Below, piece after piece: positions 15,605 to 23,614 of a DNA stretch of 64,000 nucleotides (positions are counted from its first letter, which is position 1; every line of letters begins with the position of its first letter). The DNA is from Lactobacillus paragasseri (GTDB taxonomy: Bacteria; Bacillota; Bacilli; Lactobacillales; Lactobacillaceae). A program made the translations under genes and the position numbers. The notes under the pieces were generated by a model that did no database searches, had not been told where the DNA came from, and saw nothing but the letters and a program-made list of their open reading frames with translations. The stretch covers positions 682,001-746,000 of the forward strand of contig NZ_AP018549.1 of the NCBI RefSeq assembly GCF_003584685.1. Reading direction: 5' to 3'.

Positions 15605-16024
15605 ATGCTATCAAAAATATCAATTTTACTTACAAATCACCAGCTTACATTAAAAGATATTTCTCAAAATCAACATTTGGCAGAACAAGATTTAAGAAAA
15701 GCACTCGACGAAAATCCTGATAATTGGTCCAGTTCGGTCTTATCAGCTTTGTCGTCATCTTTGAATATGCGACCTGGAGATTTATTAGAATTACTTGATC
15801 CGGTTTATTCTTTAAAGATTAATGATCATAGCCAAATGATTCAAGGAATCTATATTGAAGATCCTGAAATTTATGAACAAATTCGCTTTGTGGTAGAAAG
15901 TGAGCATTTAGAAGGTTGGCAACCTGATGAAGAGGATATTTTAAGATTGCTTGATGAAGCACTTAATCCATCTCCTACATTCCAAACTGAAATAAGTCAG
16001 ATCTGGGGTGGGGAAGATGATTGA
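15605..16024 (+). CDS. VbhA-like antitoxin with an extra N-terminal domain
   Basis: A 139-residue protein starting at ATG 15605 behind GTGAGG. Residues 99-104 read SEHLEG, the [S/T]xxxE[G/N] inhibitory motif of class I Fic antitoxins. The flanking residues (LEGWQPDEED...) resemble the VbhA helix. In that family Glu103 would reach into the Fic ATP pocket and block AMP transfer. Residues 1-75 are an additional helical domain (LTLKDISQNQHLAEQDL... RPGDLLELLD) that looks like a small DNA-binding or XRE-type fold, which could make the protein an autorepressor. It overlaps fic by eight bases. The motif is seen directly; inhibition and repression are inferred. Confidence 0.75.
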   Translation: MLSKISILLTNHQLTLKDISQNQHLAEQDLRKALDENPDNWSSSVLSALSSSLNMRPGDLLELLDPVYSLKINDHSQMIQGIYIEDPEIYEQIRFVVESEHLEGWQPDEEDILRLLDEALNPSPTFQTEISQIWGGEDD

Positions 16025-16604
16025 GGAGAGAAAAGATACAGAATGGTATCGTAGAAAATTTCTTTATCCCAATGGAACACTTAAAAATAAACTCAATATT
16101 AAGGATGCAGCAGAATTAGCGCAAAAAGAATACTTAGGTTCAGCTGTGCGCGCGTTAGCTTTTTTGAGGAAGAATAAAAAGATTACTAGCGTTGAAGACT
16201 TGAAGAAAATTCATAAAATTATGTTTGGTTGGCTTTATGATTGGGCAGGACAAATTCGAGATTATGAGCTGATTAAAGGAGATACTGAGTTTTTAGAATA
16301 TACTCGAATTAAGTTTGGAATTGAAGAGATAGATGAGAAAATGAGGCAATTGGCTAGTCAAAAAGAACTTGCCAACACCGATTATGCCTTTTTGCTTGAT
16401 CGCTTAAATTATCTTCATCCCTTTAGGGAAGGAAATGGTAGGAGTAGCAAGTTGTTTTTACAAGCTTTTGCTGCAAATCATGGTCAAGTTATTGATTATC
16501 CGCGGTCAAATAAAGAATTGATTATTGCTCAAAATAATGCAGATATTAACCAAATTGCTAGATTAATTAAGGTCAAGTCCAAATCCAAGAGAATTAAGTG
16601 TTAA
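16017..16604 (+). CDS. fic: Fic-domain AMP transferase toxin
   Basis: ATG 16017, preceded by GGGGTGGGG, gives 195 residues; an upstream GTG at 16008 would only lengthen it. Residues 134-143 are HPFREGNGRS, the canonical Fic active-site motif with catalytic His134, so the enzyme looks intact. A 'GQIRDYEL' flap segment lies at 78-85. The protein ends with a Lys-rich tail. Fic enzymes usually transfer AMP from ATP to a target hydroxyl. No inhibitory SxxxEG helix is present within this protein; it is supplied by the overlapping upstream gene, so the pair is a class I toxin-antitoxin module. The target is unknown. Confidence 0.9.
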   Translation: MIEERKDTEWYRRKFLYPNGTLKNKLNIKDAAELAQKEYLGSAVRALAFLRKNKKITSVEDLKKIHKIMFGWLYDWAGQIRDYELIKGDTEFLEYTRIKFGIEEIDEKMRQLASQKELANTDYAFLLDRLNYLHPFREGNGRSSKLFLQAFAANHGQVIDYPRSNKELIIAQNNADINQIARLIKVKSKSKRIKC

Positions 16605-16606
16605 AT

Positions 16607-16652
16607 AAAAAGGCATCCCAATGATAGTTTTTCGTCATTAGAATGCCTTTTT
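16607..16652. terminator. Bidirectional terminator between fic and the acyltransferase
   Basis: AAAAGGCAT at 16607-16615 pairs with ATGCCTTTT at 16643-16651, with a further inner stem. T tracts occur on both strands. It serves the convergent neighbours and overlaps the acyltransferase stop codon. Confidence 0.85.
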
Positions 16653-17781
16653 AATTGAACAGAAAACTAATTCTCGATAATTTATTTTCTTTAACCCAAC
16701 TCCAGCAAAGATGTAATAAGTAAGCAGAAGCAAAAGATAGACACCAAGTAAAAATCCATGTTCCAAAGAAAGTTAAAAAGGGATGATAGTGAGCATGAAA
16801 CGACATGTTTAGACCGCGCCAAACTAATTGGTTCCAGAATACATTAGAAAGATACGCACGATAGGCGTAAATAGCCAGAAAATGAAAAACTTTTAAACTA
16901 GTTTGAGAATTTTTCTTTACTTGATGCAAGCAAAATGCAGCAATAAGAGCAATTACTGCTAAAGAGTATAGTGTCATGGAAGGTTTATAATATGGAGCAT
17001 TATTAAAATTAATGGGGTGGCCAAAATCTTGCAATTCAATATTGGTCCAAATAAAACAAATAATAAAAATAATACTAAGTAGCCACCAAAAATTAGTTAA
17101 AAATGCGTTGACATAATCGCGTAATTGCCAGGCTAAAACTCCATAGACGCCATAGATAAAGAAAGAGATAAAAACTCTATCCAGTAAATACCAGTCATTT
17201 TGATGGATGCCATGAAAGACATAGGTATCGTAAAACCCAAGCCAAGTGAAATAAAGGATAAATGTGACAATTGCAATTATTATTCCACGTTTAGTATTCT
17301 TCCCTACATAGCGACTAATCGCCCAAAAGAGTGGCATTAGGATGATAAATTGTAGCATCATCGTGTTATACCAAAGGTGCGGTGCCGCATTTCCGTTAAT
17401 GAATTGCCAACAAAAAGTTGGAAAATTATAGTATTTATTTACTTGTTGTTCCCAGGGCATTTCTAATAAATAGATTGAGGTCCACCAAATGGTCGGTACA
17501 AATAAATTAGACCAATTACTGCGAAAATATTTCCGATAAGAAAAATGTTTTTTCAAATCATAAGTTCTAATAGTTGTATATAAGATTCCAAAAATAAAAG
17601 CAGGGGCGGTATATTTTATTAGGTTATATAGAAAGCCAAAAACATCTTGAGTATGTGTTGGTTGCTTAATATCCATAACTAAGGCCATAATTGGTTGCGC
17701 CATAACTGCAGTACATGCAAAGACCTTAAGATAGTCGCCAATATCAGCTATTCTAAATGATAAAAATTGATATTTTTTCAT
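16651..17781 (-). CDS. Acyltransferase-3-like integral membrane protein
   Basis: A 376-residue protein with about ten hydrophobic helices. The opening 'RIADIGDYLKVFACTAVMAQPIM' followed by a Trp-rich loop (NLFVPTIWWTSIYLL) and 'HLWYNTMMLQFIILMPLFWAI' is the pattern of membrane acyltransferases of the OatA/WcjE type (Acyl_transf_3). Such enzymes move acyl groups onto cell-surface sugars. No extracellular esterase domain is fused. The acceptor cannot be told from the sequence. It forms its own unit with a - strand promoter at 17823-17851. Confidence 0.75.
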   Translation of the reverse strand: MKKYQFLSFRIADIGDYLKVFACTAVMAQPIMALVMDIKQPTHTQDVFGFLYNLIKYTAPAFIFGILYTTIRTYDLKKHFSYRKYFRSNWSNLFVPTIWWTSIYLLEMPWEQQVNKYYNFPTFCWQFINGNAAPHLWYNTMMLQFIILMPLFWAISRYVGKNTKRGIIIAIVTFILYFTWLGFYDTYVFHGIHQNDWYLLDRVFISFFIYGVYGVLAWQLRDYVNAFLTNFWWLLSIIFIICFIWTNIELQDFGHPINFNNAPYYKPSMTLYSLAVIALIAAFCLHQVKKNSQTSLKVFHFLAIYAYRAYLSNVFWNQLVWRGLNMSFHAHYHPFLTFFGTWIFTWCLSFASAYLLHLCWSWVKENKLSRISFLFN

Positions 17782-17822
17782 AAATTAGTCCTCTCATGAG
17801 TAGAGTCTAAAAGCTAATTCTT

Positions 17823-17851
17823 AATATATGCATCTTTTTGAAAAAAGACAA
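17823..17851 (-). promoter_or_regulatory. Promoter of the acyltransferase gene
   Basis: On the - strand TTGTCT, a 17-bp spacer and TATATT (-10 at 17823-17828) lie 40 bp before the gene. Confidence 0.65.
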
Positions 17852-17870
17852 GATGTCTATAATTAGGCAC

Positions 17871-17899
17871 TTAACAATTATTAAAATTTGAACTAGGAT
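17871..17899 (+). promoter_or_regulatory. Possible promoter of a small RNA
   Basis: TTAACA (17871-17876), 17 bp, TAGGAT (17894-17899). It is weaker than consensus but correctly spaced for a transcript ending at 18002. Confidence 0.45.
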
Positions 17900-17905
17900 A
17901 TAGGT

Positions 17906-18002
17906 GACTGATCGAAACTTCTCCTCCTAAGAAGTGTAACAATTTATTTTCTTCATTAGGTCATGTTAAGCTGTAATCAGAAGTGGTTGCAGCTTTTTTT
18001 TA
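17906..18002 (+). ncRNA. Candidate small RNA with a CCTCCT loop
   Basis: A ~97-nt stretch with no reading frame and its own putative promoter and terminator. Near its 5' end ACTTCT (17917-17922) pairs with AGAAGT (17930-17935), leaving the 7-nt loop CCTCCTA. That loop is complementary to Shine-Dalgarno sequences, the layout of Gram-positive C-rich sRNAs such as RsaE or FsrA. The 3' terminator pairs 17968-17976 with 17987-17995 and ends in eight T residues. The 272-bp gap has no other gene. Expression and targets are inferred. Confidence 0.5.
17968..18002 (+). terminator. Terminator in the acyltransferase-nitroreductase gap
   Basis: AAGCTGTAA pairs with TTGCAGCTT (one G-T pair), followed by eight T residues. 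No coding gene on this strand ends here, which supports a small transcript. Confidence 0.75.
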
Positions 18003-18054
18003 TAGTCATAAAAGGGTTAAAATATAAGATATTAATACAATAAAGAGGGAATAT

Positions 18055-18720
18055 ATGATGAACGTAGAAGAAGCAATTTTAACTCGGCATGCAGTTCGTT
18101 TATTTAACCCAGATGATAAAATTTCAAGAGAAAGTTTAGAAAAAGTTGTTGAGTTAGCGCAACATGCACCTTCATGGGTAGATTCACAACCCTGGAAGGT
18201 ATATATTGCAACCGGTAATACACTAGCAGCAGTTAAAAAGCGCCATGCTGAAAATGTTAAGAATGGTGTTAAGGCAAATCCGGATTGGCCAACTACTCAC
18301 CGAGAAGATTGGGCTAAGTTTCCCAGAGAAAATATGCTAAAGCACAATGAAGCAACTGCACATTTTTGGGAAAATCCAGAGTTGTCTAATATGACACGTC
18401 AAGATTTACAGACACGTCTTTACGATGCGCCAGCAATTTGTTACTTAACCATTCCTAAAGATTCAAATCAATGGTCAGATTATGACTTGGGTGCTTTTGG
18501 TCAAACTTTGATGTTAGCAGCTAGAGGAATGGAGATTGACTCAATGCCAGCTTATGAAATTGTAAAATTCCCTGAATCAGTTAAAGAAATTATGAATATC
18601 CCTGATTCTGAATGGCTTGCCATGGGTATAGCATTAGGATATGCCGATATGGCAACAAGAGTTAATGAATATCGAGCTCCACGTGTACCACTAGATGAAA
18701 TGCTAAAAATAAAAGACTAA
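18055..18720 (+). CDS. Nitroreductase family protein
   Basis: A 221-residue protein with the nitroreductase fold. The opening 'AILTRHAVRLFNPDDKISRESLEKVVELAQHAPSWVDSQPWKVYI' carries the FMN-phosphate binding Arg and the AP(S)-x-x-x-QPW stretch. A later 'WSDYDLGAFGQTLMLAARGMEIDSMPAYEI' is the dimer/flavin segment. Such enzymes use NAD(P)H and FMN to reduce nitro compounds, quinones or flavins; the physiological substrate is unknown. ATG 18055 (or 18058) follows AAAGAGGG. A terminator follows directly. Confidence 0.9.
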   Translation: MMNVEEAILTRHAVRLFNPDDKISRESLEKVVELAQHAPSWVDSQPWKVYIATGNTLAAVKKRHAENVKNGVKANPDWPTTHREDWAKFPRENMLKHNEATAHFWENPELSNMTRQDLQTRLYDAPAICYLTIPKDSNQWSDYDLGAFGQTLMLAARGMEIDSMPAYEIVKFPESVKEIMNIPDSEWLAMGIALGYADMATRVNEYRAPRVPLDEMLKIKD

Positions 18721-18721
18721 A

Positions 18722-18749
18722 AAAAGACGCCGCTCAGGACGTCTTTTCT
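18722..18749 (+). terminator. Terminator after the nitroreductase gene
   Basis: AAAAGACG (18722-18729) pairs with CGTCTTTT (18740-18747). The A tract before it makes it partly bidirectional, and it also serves the convergent DUF4811 gene. Confidence 0.8.
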
Positions 18750-18762
18750 GAAGAAAATATAA

Positions 18763-19323
18763 TTAATGAAGGGATGCAGCTTTTTGAGACTGCATTTTTT
18801 CTTGCATTTGTTTTTGTAATTTCTGCATATCTTTTGTCGAGATAACCTTCCAGTTTGAAGGAAGGGTAAAAATATACTCTCTATGTTTTAACTCGTTATT
18901 ATGACTAAACGCACTAAACATAATCCGGCTAAAATTATCTTTGTAAACATATCGAGTAGTTCTTATCTTAAGACTAGCTTCTTTTCCTTGCTTAACTTTG
19001 GTTGAAACCTTATCTAGTTTAATTGCTTTGGGCTTCTTTTGATTGTTATTAGTCTTATATAAATATACTTTTTCTGTTCCATTACCCAGAGATTGATAAA
19101 GTAAAATTGGTAGGTTAGGGTTAACGCTTGAAGTTAAATTTTGTGTGCTAGTCTGTGTTTCTGTCTTCAGTCCCCAGTGATTGTAGTCATGTTCGACGAT
19201 ACCCAGCACGCAAAGCAAAGTAATGATTAAAGAAATCCATGAAACTAGAGTATGACCTTTCCCAGGGATGACATTAAAGTATATAAATAAAATTACTGCC
19301 AAAATTAAAATTACAATTATCAT
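18763..19323 (-). CDS. DUF4811-type membrane protein
   Basis: A 186-residue protein with two N-terminal membrane helices (~1-17 and ~25-43) followed by an extracellular β-rich domain and a Gln/Met/Lys-rich helical tail (~165-186). The sequence and its location directly behind a DHA2 efflux gene correspond to the DUF4811 family of lactobacilli, whose function is unknown. The ATG sits within one base of the MFS stop, so the two are translated together. It may assist the transporter. Confidence 0.75.
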   Translation of the reverse strand: MIIVILILAVILFIYFNVIPGKGHTLVSWISLIITLLCVLGIVEHDYNHWGLKTETQTSTQNLTSSVNPNLPILLYQSLGNGTEKVYLYKTNNNQKKPKAIKLDKVSTKVKQGKEASLKIRTTRYVYKDNFSRIMFSAFSHNNELKHREYIFTLPSNWKVISTKDMQKLQKQMQEKMQSQKAASLH

Positions 19324-20795
19324 TATCCGTTTACCTCTTCTTGATTTTCACGTGCACGGTTGCCTTTCTTTAAGAAGAAAGAAAGAACTAAAGCAACTAA
19401 GGCAAAAAGAATACTCATTGCAAATGAAGCACGGAATCCATCTAAAGTTGCATTGATTGCTTGATTCTTATATTGAAGTGGGAGGGTATGAAGCAGTTCT
19501 TTTGCTGGCATATGGTTGTTGGTTGTAGTAGTTAAAATTGAAACGAGAATAGCAGTACCAATTGAACTTAAAACTTGTCGAAAAGTATTGTTCACTGCTG
19601 TTCCGTGGGAGATTTTGTTTAAAGGCAATGAGTTCATTCCTGAAGTGGTAACGTTCATCATAACTAAAGCAACACCGACCATTCTAATTGCGTACAAAAC
19701 AATAATCATAGTATATGAGCTTTCTGCAGTTAAGAATACAAATGGAATAGTGCCAAGTGCTAAGAGGGTCATTCCAGTAATTGCCATTTTTCGTGCACCA
19801 TATTTATCGAATAAACGTCCCGTAATTGGTGACATAATTCCGATCATCAAGGCACCAGGTAATAGCATTAATCCTGAATGAAATGCTGATACACCACGTA
19901 AATTTTGAATATATAATGGCAAAACCATTTCAATACCAACCATTGCTAAATTGGTAATACCACTTAAAGCAGCTGCTAGAGAAAATTCGAAATGTTTGAA
20001 GACGGTAATATCTAAAAATGGATCTGCCATCTTTAATTGTCGCATGCCAAAAAGAATAACAAATATAATTCCTACGCCAATAAATCCTAGAATTTCAGGG
20101 TTAGTCCATCCTTTATTACCAGCTTCTGAAAAGCCGTAAAGTAAACTACCAAAACCAATAGTTGAAGTTGTCACTGACCAAACGTCAATTTTTTCTTTCT
20201 TAGTTGGAAGAACGTCTTTAATTAAGAAAAACGCTAAAATAATAACAATTCCAGCAATTGGAGCAATAATACTGAATAAGTAACGCCAGGAAAGATTATC
20301 AACAATCCACCCAGATAAGGTTGGACCAATAGCTGGTGCGAGACCAATAACAATACCAACTGTTCCCATCGCAGCACCGCGTTTATTAGCGGGAAAGATT
20401 GAAAGCATGATGGTTTGAAGAAGCGGCATAGTAACACCCACGCCGAGTCCTTGAATAATTCTTCCAGTTAATAAAGTCCCAAAATTTGGCGCAACTGCAG
20501 CAGTCACTGTTCCAATAAAGAAAACTGACATTGCTGTCAAATACATTTTTCTTGAGCCAAAACGATTAATTAGCCAAGCTGAAACTGGAATCATGACTCC
20601 ATTAACTAATAAAAATGCAGTTGAAAGCCATTCAGCAGTTGCTGTACTGATATGAAAGGAACGCATAATTGAGGGAAGAGCTGTTGCAAGCAAGGTTCCA
20701 TTTAGCACAGTACAGAAAGATCCAATAATTAAAACTAGAACAAGCAAGTTTCGATTATAGGCTTTTCCGTGAATATCGGTTGGTTGTTGATCCAT
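19323..20795 (-). CDS. DHA2-family drug/H+ antiporter (MFS, EmrB/QacA type)
   Basis: Start ATG at 20793-20795 has AAAGGA upstream and gives 490 residues; a longer in-frame start at 20831 has no ribosome site. Fourteen hydrophobic helices are readable. Motif A occurs after helix 2 as 'WLINRFGSRKMYL', and antiporter motif C in helix 5 as 'GIVIGLAPAIGPTLSGWIVD'. DHA2 carriers export cationic drugs, bile salts or other toxicants with proton exchange. It forms an operon with the DUF4811 gene and is divergent from a MerR regulator, so inducible efflux is likely. Confidence 0.92.
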   Translation of the reverse strand: MDQQPTDIHGKAYNRNLLVLVLIIGSFCTVLNGTLLATALPSIMRSFHISTATAEWLSTAFLLVNGVMIPVSAWLINRFGSRKMYLTAMSVFFIGTVTAAVAPNFGTLLTGRIIQGLGVGVTMPLLQTIMLSIFPANKRGAAMGTVGIVIGLAPAIGPTLSGWIVDNLSWRYLFSIIAPIAGIVIILAFFLIKDVLPTKKEKIDVWSVTTSTIGFGSLLYGFSEAGNKGWTNPEILGFIGVGIIFVILFGMRQLKMADPFLDITVFKHFEFSLAAALSGITNLAMVGIEMVLPLYIQNLRGVSAFHSGLMLLPGALMIGIMSPITGRLFDKYGARKMAITGMTLLALGTIPFVFLTAESSYTMIIVLYAIRMVGVALVMMNVTTSGMNSLPLNKISHGTAVNNTFRQVLSSIGTAILVSILTTTTNNHMPAKELLHTLPLQYKNQAINATLDGFRASFAMSILFALVALVLSFFLKKGNRARENQEEVNG

Positions 20796-20840
20796 TTGAA
20801 TTTTCCTTTCTATTGTTAAAAAATCTTGCAAACTATAAAA

Positions 20841-20869
20841 ACTATATTCTTAAATAATTTCTTTGTCAA
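20841..20869 (-). promoter_or_regulatory. Promoter of the efflux operon
   Basis: On the - strand a perfect TTGACA, 17-bp spacer and TATAGT (-10 at 20841-20846). Confidence 0.8.
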
Positions 20870-20897
20870 ATTATCTTACATAAAAGTCATGATATTT

Positions 20898-20909
20898 AAC
20901 ATATATGTT
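20898..20909. promoter_or_regulatory. Candidate operator between divergent promoters
   Basis: AACATATATGTT is a perfect 12-bp palindrome between the two -35 boxes. It is a plausible binding site for the adjacent MerR-type protein. Confidence 0.45.
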
Positions 20910-20936
20910 GTCAAAATTAACATAAGCTATTAAACT
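20908..20936 (+). promoter_or_regulatory. Promoter of the MerR regulator gene
   Basis: TTGTCA (20908-20913), 17 bp, TAAACT (20931-20936), 32 bp before the gene. Confidence 0.6.
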
Positions 20937-20967
20937 ATAAATAAGATTACGAGGTAAGGAATTTATA

Positions 20968-21405
20968 ATGGAATCAAAAAAGATACTTCATAATGTTTTT
21001 CAAAATATTGAAGTAGGAATTGGAGAAGTTAGCAAAGTAGTTGGTGTATCTCAAAGACAATTACGCTATTGGGAAGAAAAGGGCTATATTAAGCCTGTTT
21101 CTGATGATAATAGCGGTGTTAGAAGATATAATTTATCGACGCTTTACTTAATTGTTTTTATTAAAGAACAACTTGATAAGGGATTTACATTAGCAGCAGC
21201 TTTTGAGCGTTCAAAAGATATTAGGGTAAAGAGTAAAATTGTACGTACCTTTTTTGAACATACTTTTAATGATGTAAAAATTACCAATCCTGATAAAGGA
21301 TATGGTGAAATTGACCTAGGTGAATTACGAACTGACGATGGTAAAATGTATCATTTCAAGGGTGTTGTTGATGAACGTGGTCGCTATGTAAAAATTGATG
21401 AATAA
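20968..21405 (+). CDS. MerR-family transcriptional regulator
   Basis: A 145-residue protein. Residues ~15-85 are a MerR winged helix (IGEVSKVVGVSQRQLRYWEEKGYIKPV..GVRRYNLSTL), where YWEEKGYI and RRY are family hallmarks. The C-terminal ~60 residues contain no cysteines and end in a small β-rich part, so it is not a metal sensor; a drug-like ligand is more likely. It is divergent from the DHA2 efflux operon and probably controls it. The terminator follows the stop immediately. Confidence 0.9.
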   Translation: MESKKILHNVFQNIEVGIGEVSKVVGVSQRQLRYWEEKGYIKPVSDDNSGVRRYNLSTLYLIVFIKEQLDKGFTLAAAFERSKDIRVKSKIVRTFFEHTFNDVKITNPDKGYGEIDLGELRTDDGKMYHFKGVVDERGRYVKIDE

Positions 21406-21443
21406 AAAGGAAGCACCAACAAGTAAGTTATGCTTCCTTTTTT
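21405..21443. terminator. Bidirectional terminator between merR and oppA
   Basis: AAAAGGAAGCA (21405-21415) pairs with TGCTTCCTTTT (21431-21441). T tracts occur on both strands and it serves both convergent genes. Confidence 0.85.
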
Positions 21444-21490
21444 AGGACAAGTCGATATTGTTTTTATTTTTATAAGTATATTAATAATAT

Positions 21491-23245
21491 TTATTTACTA
21501 AAACCAGCTTCATACCAAACGTTGGCAGAAGGTTTCAGTGACCAGCCAGTTACTTTGCTATTAACTGCCGTCACTGAGTAAGCACCGCTAGTTGGAATTA
21601 CATAAGCTTTGTTGTACATCCATCTTTGCCATTCGTGGAATTTTTGCACCCGATATTTTTTATCAAAAGATTTGGCAGAATCGATTTCATTCAATAATTT
21701 AGTATTAGTCGGAGAGACAAAACGGGCAAAATTATAAGGCATCTTTTCACCGTAGAACACGCTTGGAGAAGGATCACCTGCTGCACCCCAAGCTCCTTCA
21801 AGAACGTCAATTTTAGGATCACTTGCTTTAACTGCAGCTACCCAGCGGTTAAATTCCATCGGACGGCCGCCTAAGAATTTAACGTTTAAACCGGCTTTTT
21901 TCCATTGTTGAATGTAGTTACGCCAGATGGCCTCGCTGTTTTCGCCAGAACCACGTACTGCTAGATTGATAACTAAGGGCTTACCATTTGGTTGACTCCG
22001 ATAGAGTGCACCAGGTGCTTTTTTATAGCCAGCTTTATCTAGTAATTTATTGGCTTTATCTAGATTATAAGAATAGGTTGGAATATTTTTGTCATAATAT
22101 GGAGTAAATTGTGAGGGAATCAAAGAATTAATTCTGAATTCTAAACCATGGTAGAACCGTTTATTAATGACATCAACATTCATTGCATAGGCCATTGCTT
22201 TTCGTAAAGCGGGATTATTCATCTTAGCATGAGGATTTTCAACATTTTTACCAAGTTTTGCATCCCATTTTCCAACTTTAAAGGCTAAGTAATCGTAGCT
22301 AAGTGTTTTTTTACCAACAAAATTAACTCCCTTAGTGTTTTTTACCTGTTCCCATTGTGAGCTTAGAACATTTGCAACGTCGAATTTTTTGCTCTTAATT
22401 GCTTGTGAGACATTAGAATTAGTAATATTTGACATGTAAATATGTTCAAAGTTAGGTTTACCGCGCCAGTAATATGGATTTCTTGACCAACTAGTAGATT
22501 GTCCTTGAACGGTTTTATCCATTTTATATGGACCAAAGTAGAGTGGGTGCTTTCTTACTTGCGGACTAGAAACAAGCTTGTCAAAGGGAACGTGCTTCAA
22601 ATAATGGTAAGGAGCAGCGTGTTCCCAGAAGAAGCCATTAGCGGAGTTCATCATTGCTGGTTTTAATTCCTTAAAGTGAAGGATTAATTTCTTTCCATTT
22701 GGTCCATCTGGCATTTCAAGACCAGAAATATTATTAGCTTTTCCCCGATGGTATTCAGCCATTCCTTTAATATTTTCAAGCGAAGAGGTATATTGAGTAG
22801 TTTGAACTTTAGGATTAGCTAAAATTTCGTATGCATACTCCAAATCCTTAGCGGTTACTGGCTTGCCATCCGACCAACGAACTTTCTTTTTCACTTTGAT
22901 TTCAGCAGTATTGTTACTATGATTTAGTTTTAAACTGGCAGCTCCTTTATTGGTGAATTGATAATGATCATTAATATCAAAAAGTGCTTCGTCTCCTGGA
23001 GCAGCTGCTTCAGAATCGGGACTAGTATCAGCAATTTCAGCTGAAAAAATTCCAGTAAATGGTGATTCATTTTCTAAAGCATAGGTCAAGGTTCCTCCTT
23101 TTTTAATGGTTTTATGAGGAACGGCCTGGGAAAACTTGATGGGCTGGTTGCTCGAATCAGTTTTCTTGGCACCACAAGCAGTTGATAAAATCGCTAGTGA
23201 GCTCGCTAGTGTTACATACAGCAGTTTGGACTTTGACATCTTCAT
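21491..23245 (-). CDS. oppA: Oligopeptide ABC transporter substrate-binding lipoprotein (OppA type)
   Basis: The start at ATG 23243-23245 lies eight bases after AAAGGAG and gives 584 residues. A signal peptide ends in the lipobox LSTAC, so the mature protein is lipid-anchored. The body is an SBP family 5 protein (VRWSDGKPVTAKDLEYAYEIL; NPALRKAMAYAMNVD). The family captures oligopeptides for an OppBCDF permease. No permease genes adjoin it, so it is a stand-alone binding protein that must share a permease, for example that of the oppD-like gene at the right end of this window. A T-box leader precedes it. Confidence 0.92.
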   Translation of the reverse strand: MKMSKSKLLYVTLASSLAILSTACGAKKTDSSNQPIKFSQAVPHKTIKKGGTLTYALENESPFTGIFSAEIADTSPDSEAAAPGDEALFDINDHYQFTNKGAASLKLNHSNNTAEIKVKKKVRWSDGKPVTAKDLEYAYEILANPKVQTTQYTSSLENIKGMAEYHRGKANNISGLEMPDGPNGKKLILHFKELKPAMMNSANGFFWEHAAPYHYLKHVPFDKLVSSPQVRKHPLYFGPYKMDKTVQGQSTSWSRNPYYWRGKPNFEHIYMSNITNSNVSQAIKSKKFDVANVLSSQWEQVKNTKGVNFVGKKTLSYDYLAFKVGKWDAKLGKNVENPHAKMNNPALRKAMAYAMNVDVINKRFYHGLEFRINSLIPSQFTPYYDKNIPTYSYNLDKANKLLDKAGYKKAPGALYRSQPNGKPLVINLAVRGSGENSEAIWRNYIQQWKKAGLNVKFLGGRPMEFNRWVAAVKASDPKIDVLEGAWGAAGDPSPSVFYGEKMPYNFARFVSPTNTKLLNEIDSAKSFDKKYRVQKFHEWQRWMYNKAYVIPTSGAYSVTAVNSKVTGWSLKPSANVWYEAGFSK

Positions 23246-23295
23246 ATAAAATTCTCCTTTCGTCAAAAATCCAATAACAGCATGATTAAGAAAAC

Positions 23296-23580
23296 AAAAA
23301 GACGCTCTATTAGATCGTAATGATCCAATAGGGCGTCTTGTCGCTGTACCACCTATTTTTACTAGAAAAACTAGTCTTTAATAACGTACGGTTCAATACA
23401 AGAGAACGATACGCCGTCGCTATAAAGGGCTGTCCCTTAAACTACTTTAAATCGTAGTTTACGCTCAAAGGTGATTTTCATTAAGACTCTATCTATTTCT
23501 TCACACCAACCAGAAATTCTCTGAGAGACGAGTACTTAATTACTTTTCCTTATCAAAGCTGTTTGATAATAATGTTTGTG
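23296..23580 (-). promoter_or_regulatory. T-box riboswitch leader of oppA, probably tRNA-Ile
   Basis: Read on the - strand, the leader runs from ~23580 to a terminator at 23340-23297 followed by T residues. AGGTGGTACAGCGA (23354-23341) is the T-box antiterminator bulge. Stem I shows AAGG/CCTT, an AGTA-GAA loop-E pair and the conserved CTTTGAG. After GAA the specifier loop reads A-ATC-A, so the specifier is most likely ATC (23475-23473). The T-box TGGT pairs with an A discriminator, which suits tRNA-Ile and not tRNA-Asn. Uncharged tRNA would thus allow peptide-binding protein synthesis during branched-chain amino acid shortage. Confidence 0.85.
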
Positions 23581-23586
23581 CTCATA

Positions 23587-23614
23587 ATAATACGCCGATT
23601 TGAAAATATGTCAA
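23587..23614 (-). promoter_or_regulatory. oppA promoter
   Basis: TTGACA (23614-23609 on the - strand), a 16-bp spacer and TATTAT, upstream of the T-box leader. Confidence 0.75.

Noticed and set aside
19516-20139. Two + strand open frames opposite the DHA2 pump gene
   Set aside because: They are antisense shadows of a hydrophobic coding region without ribosome sites.
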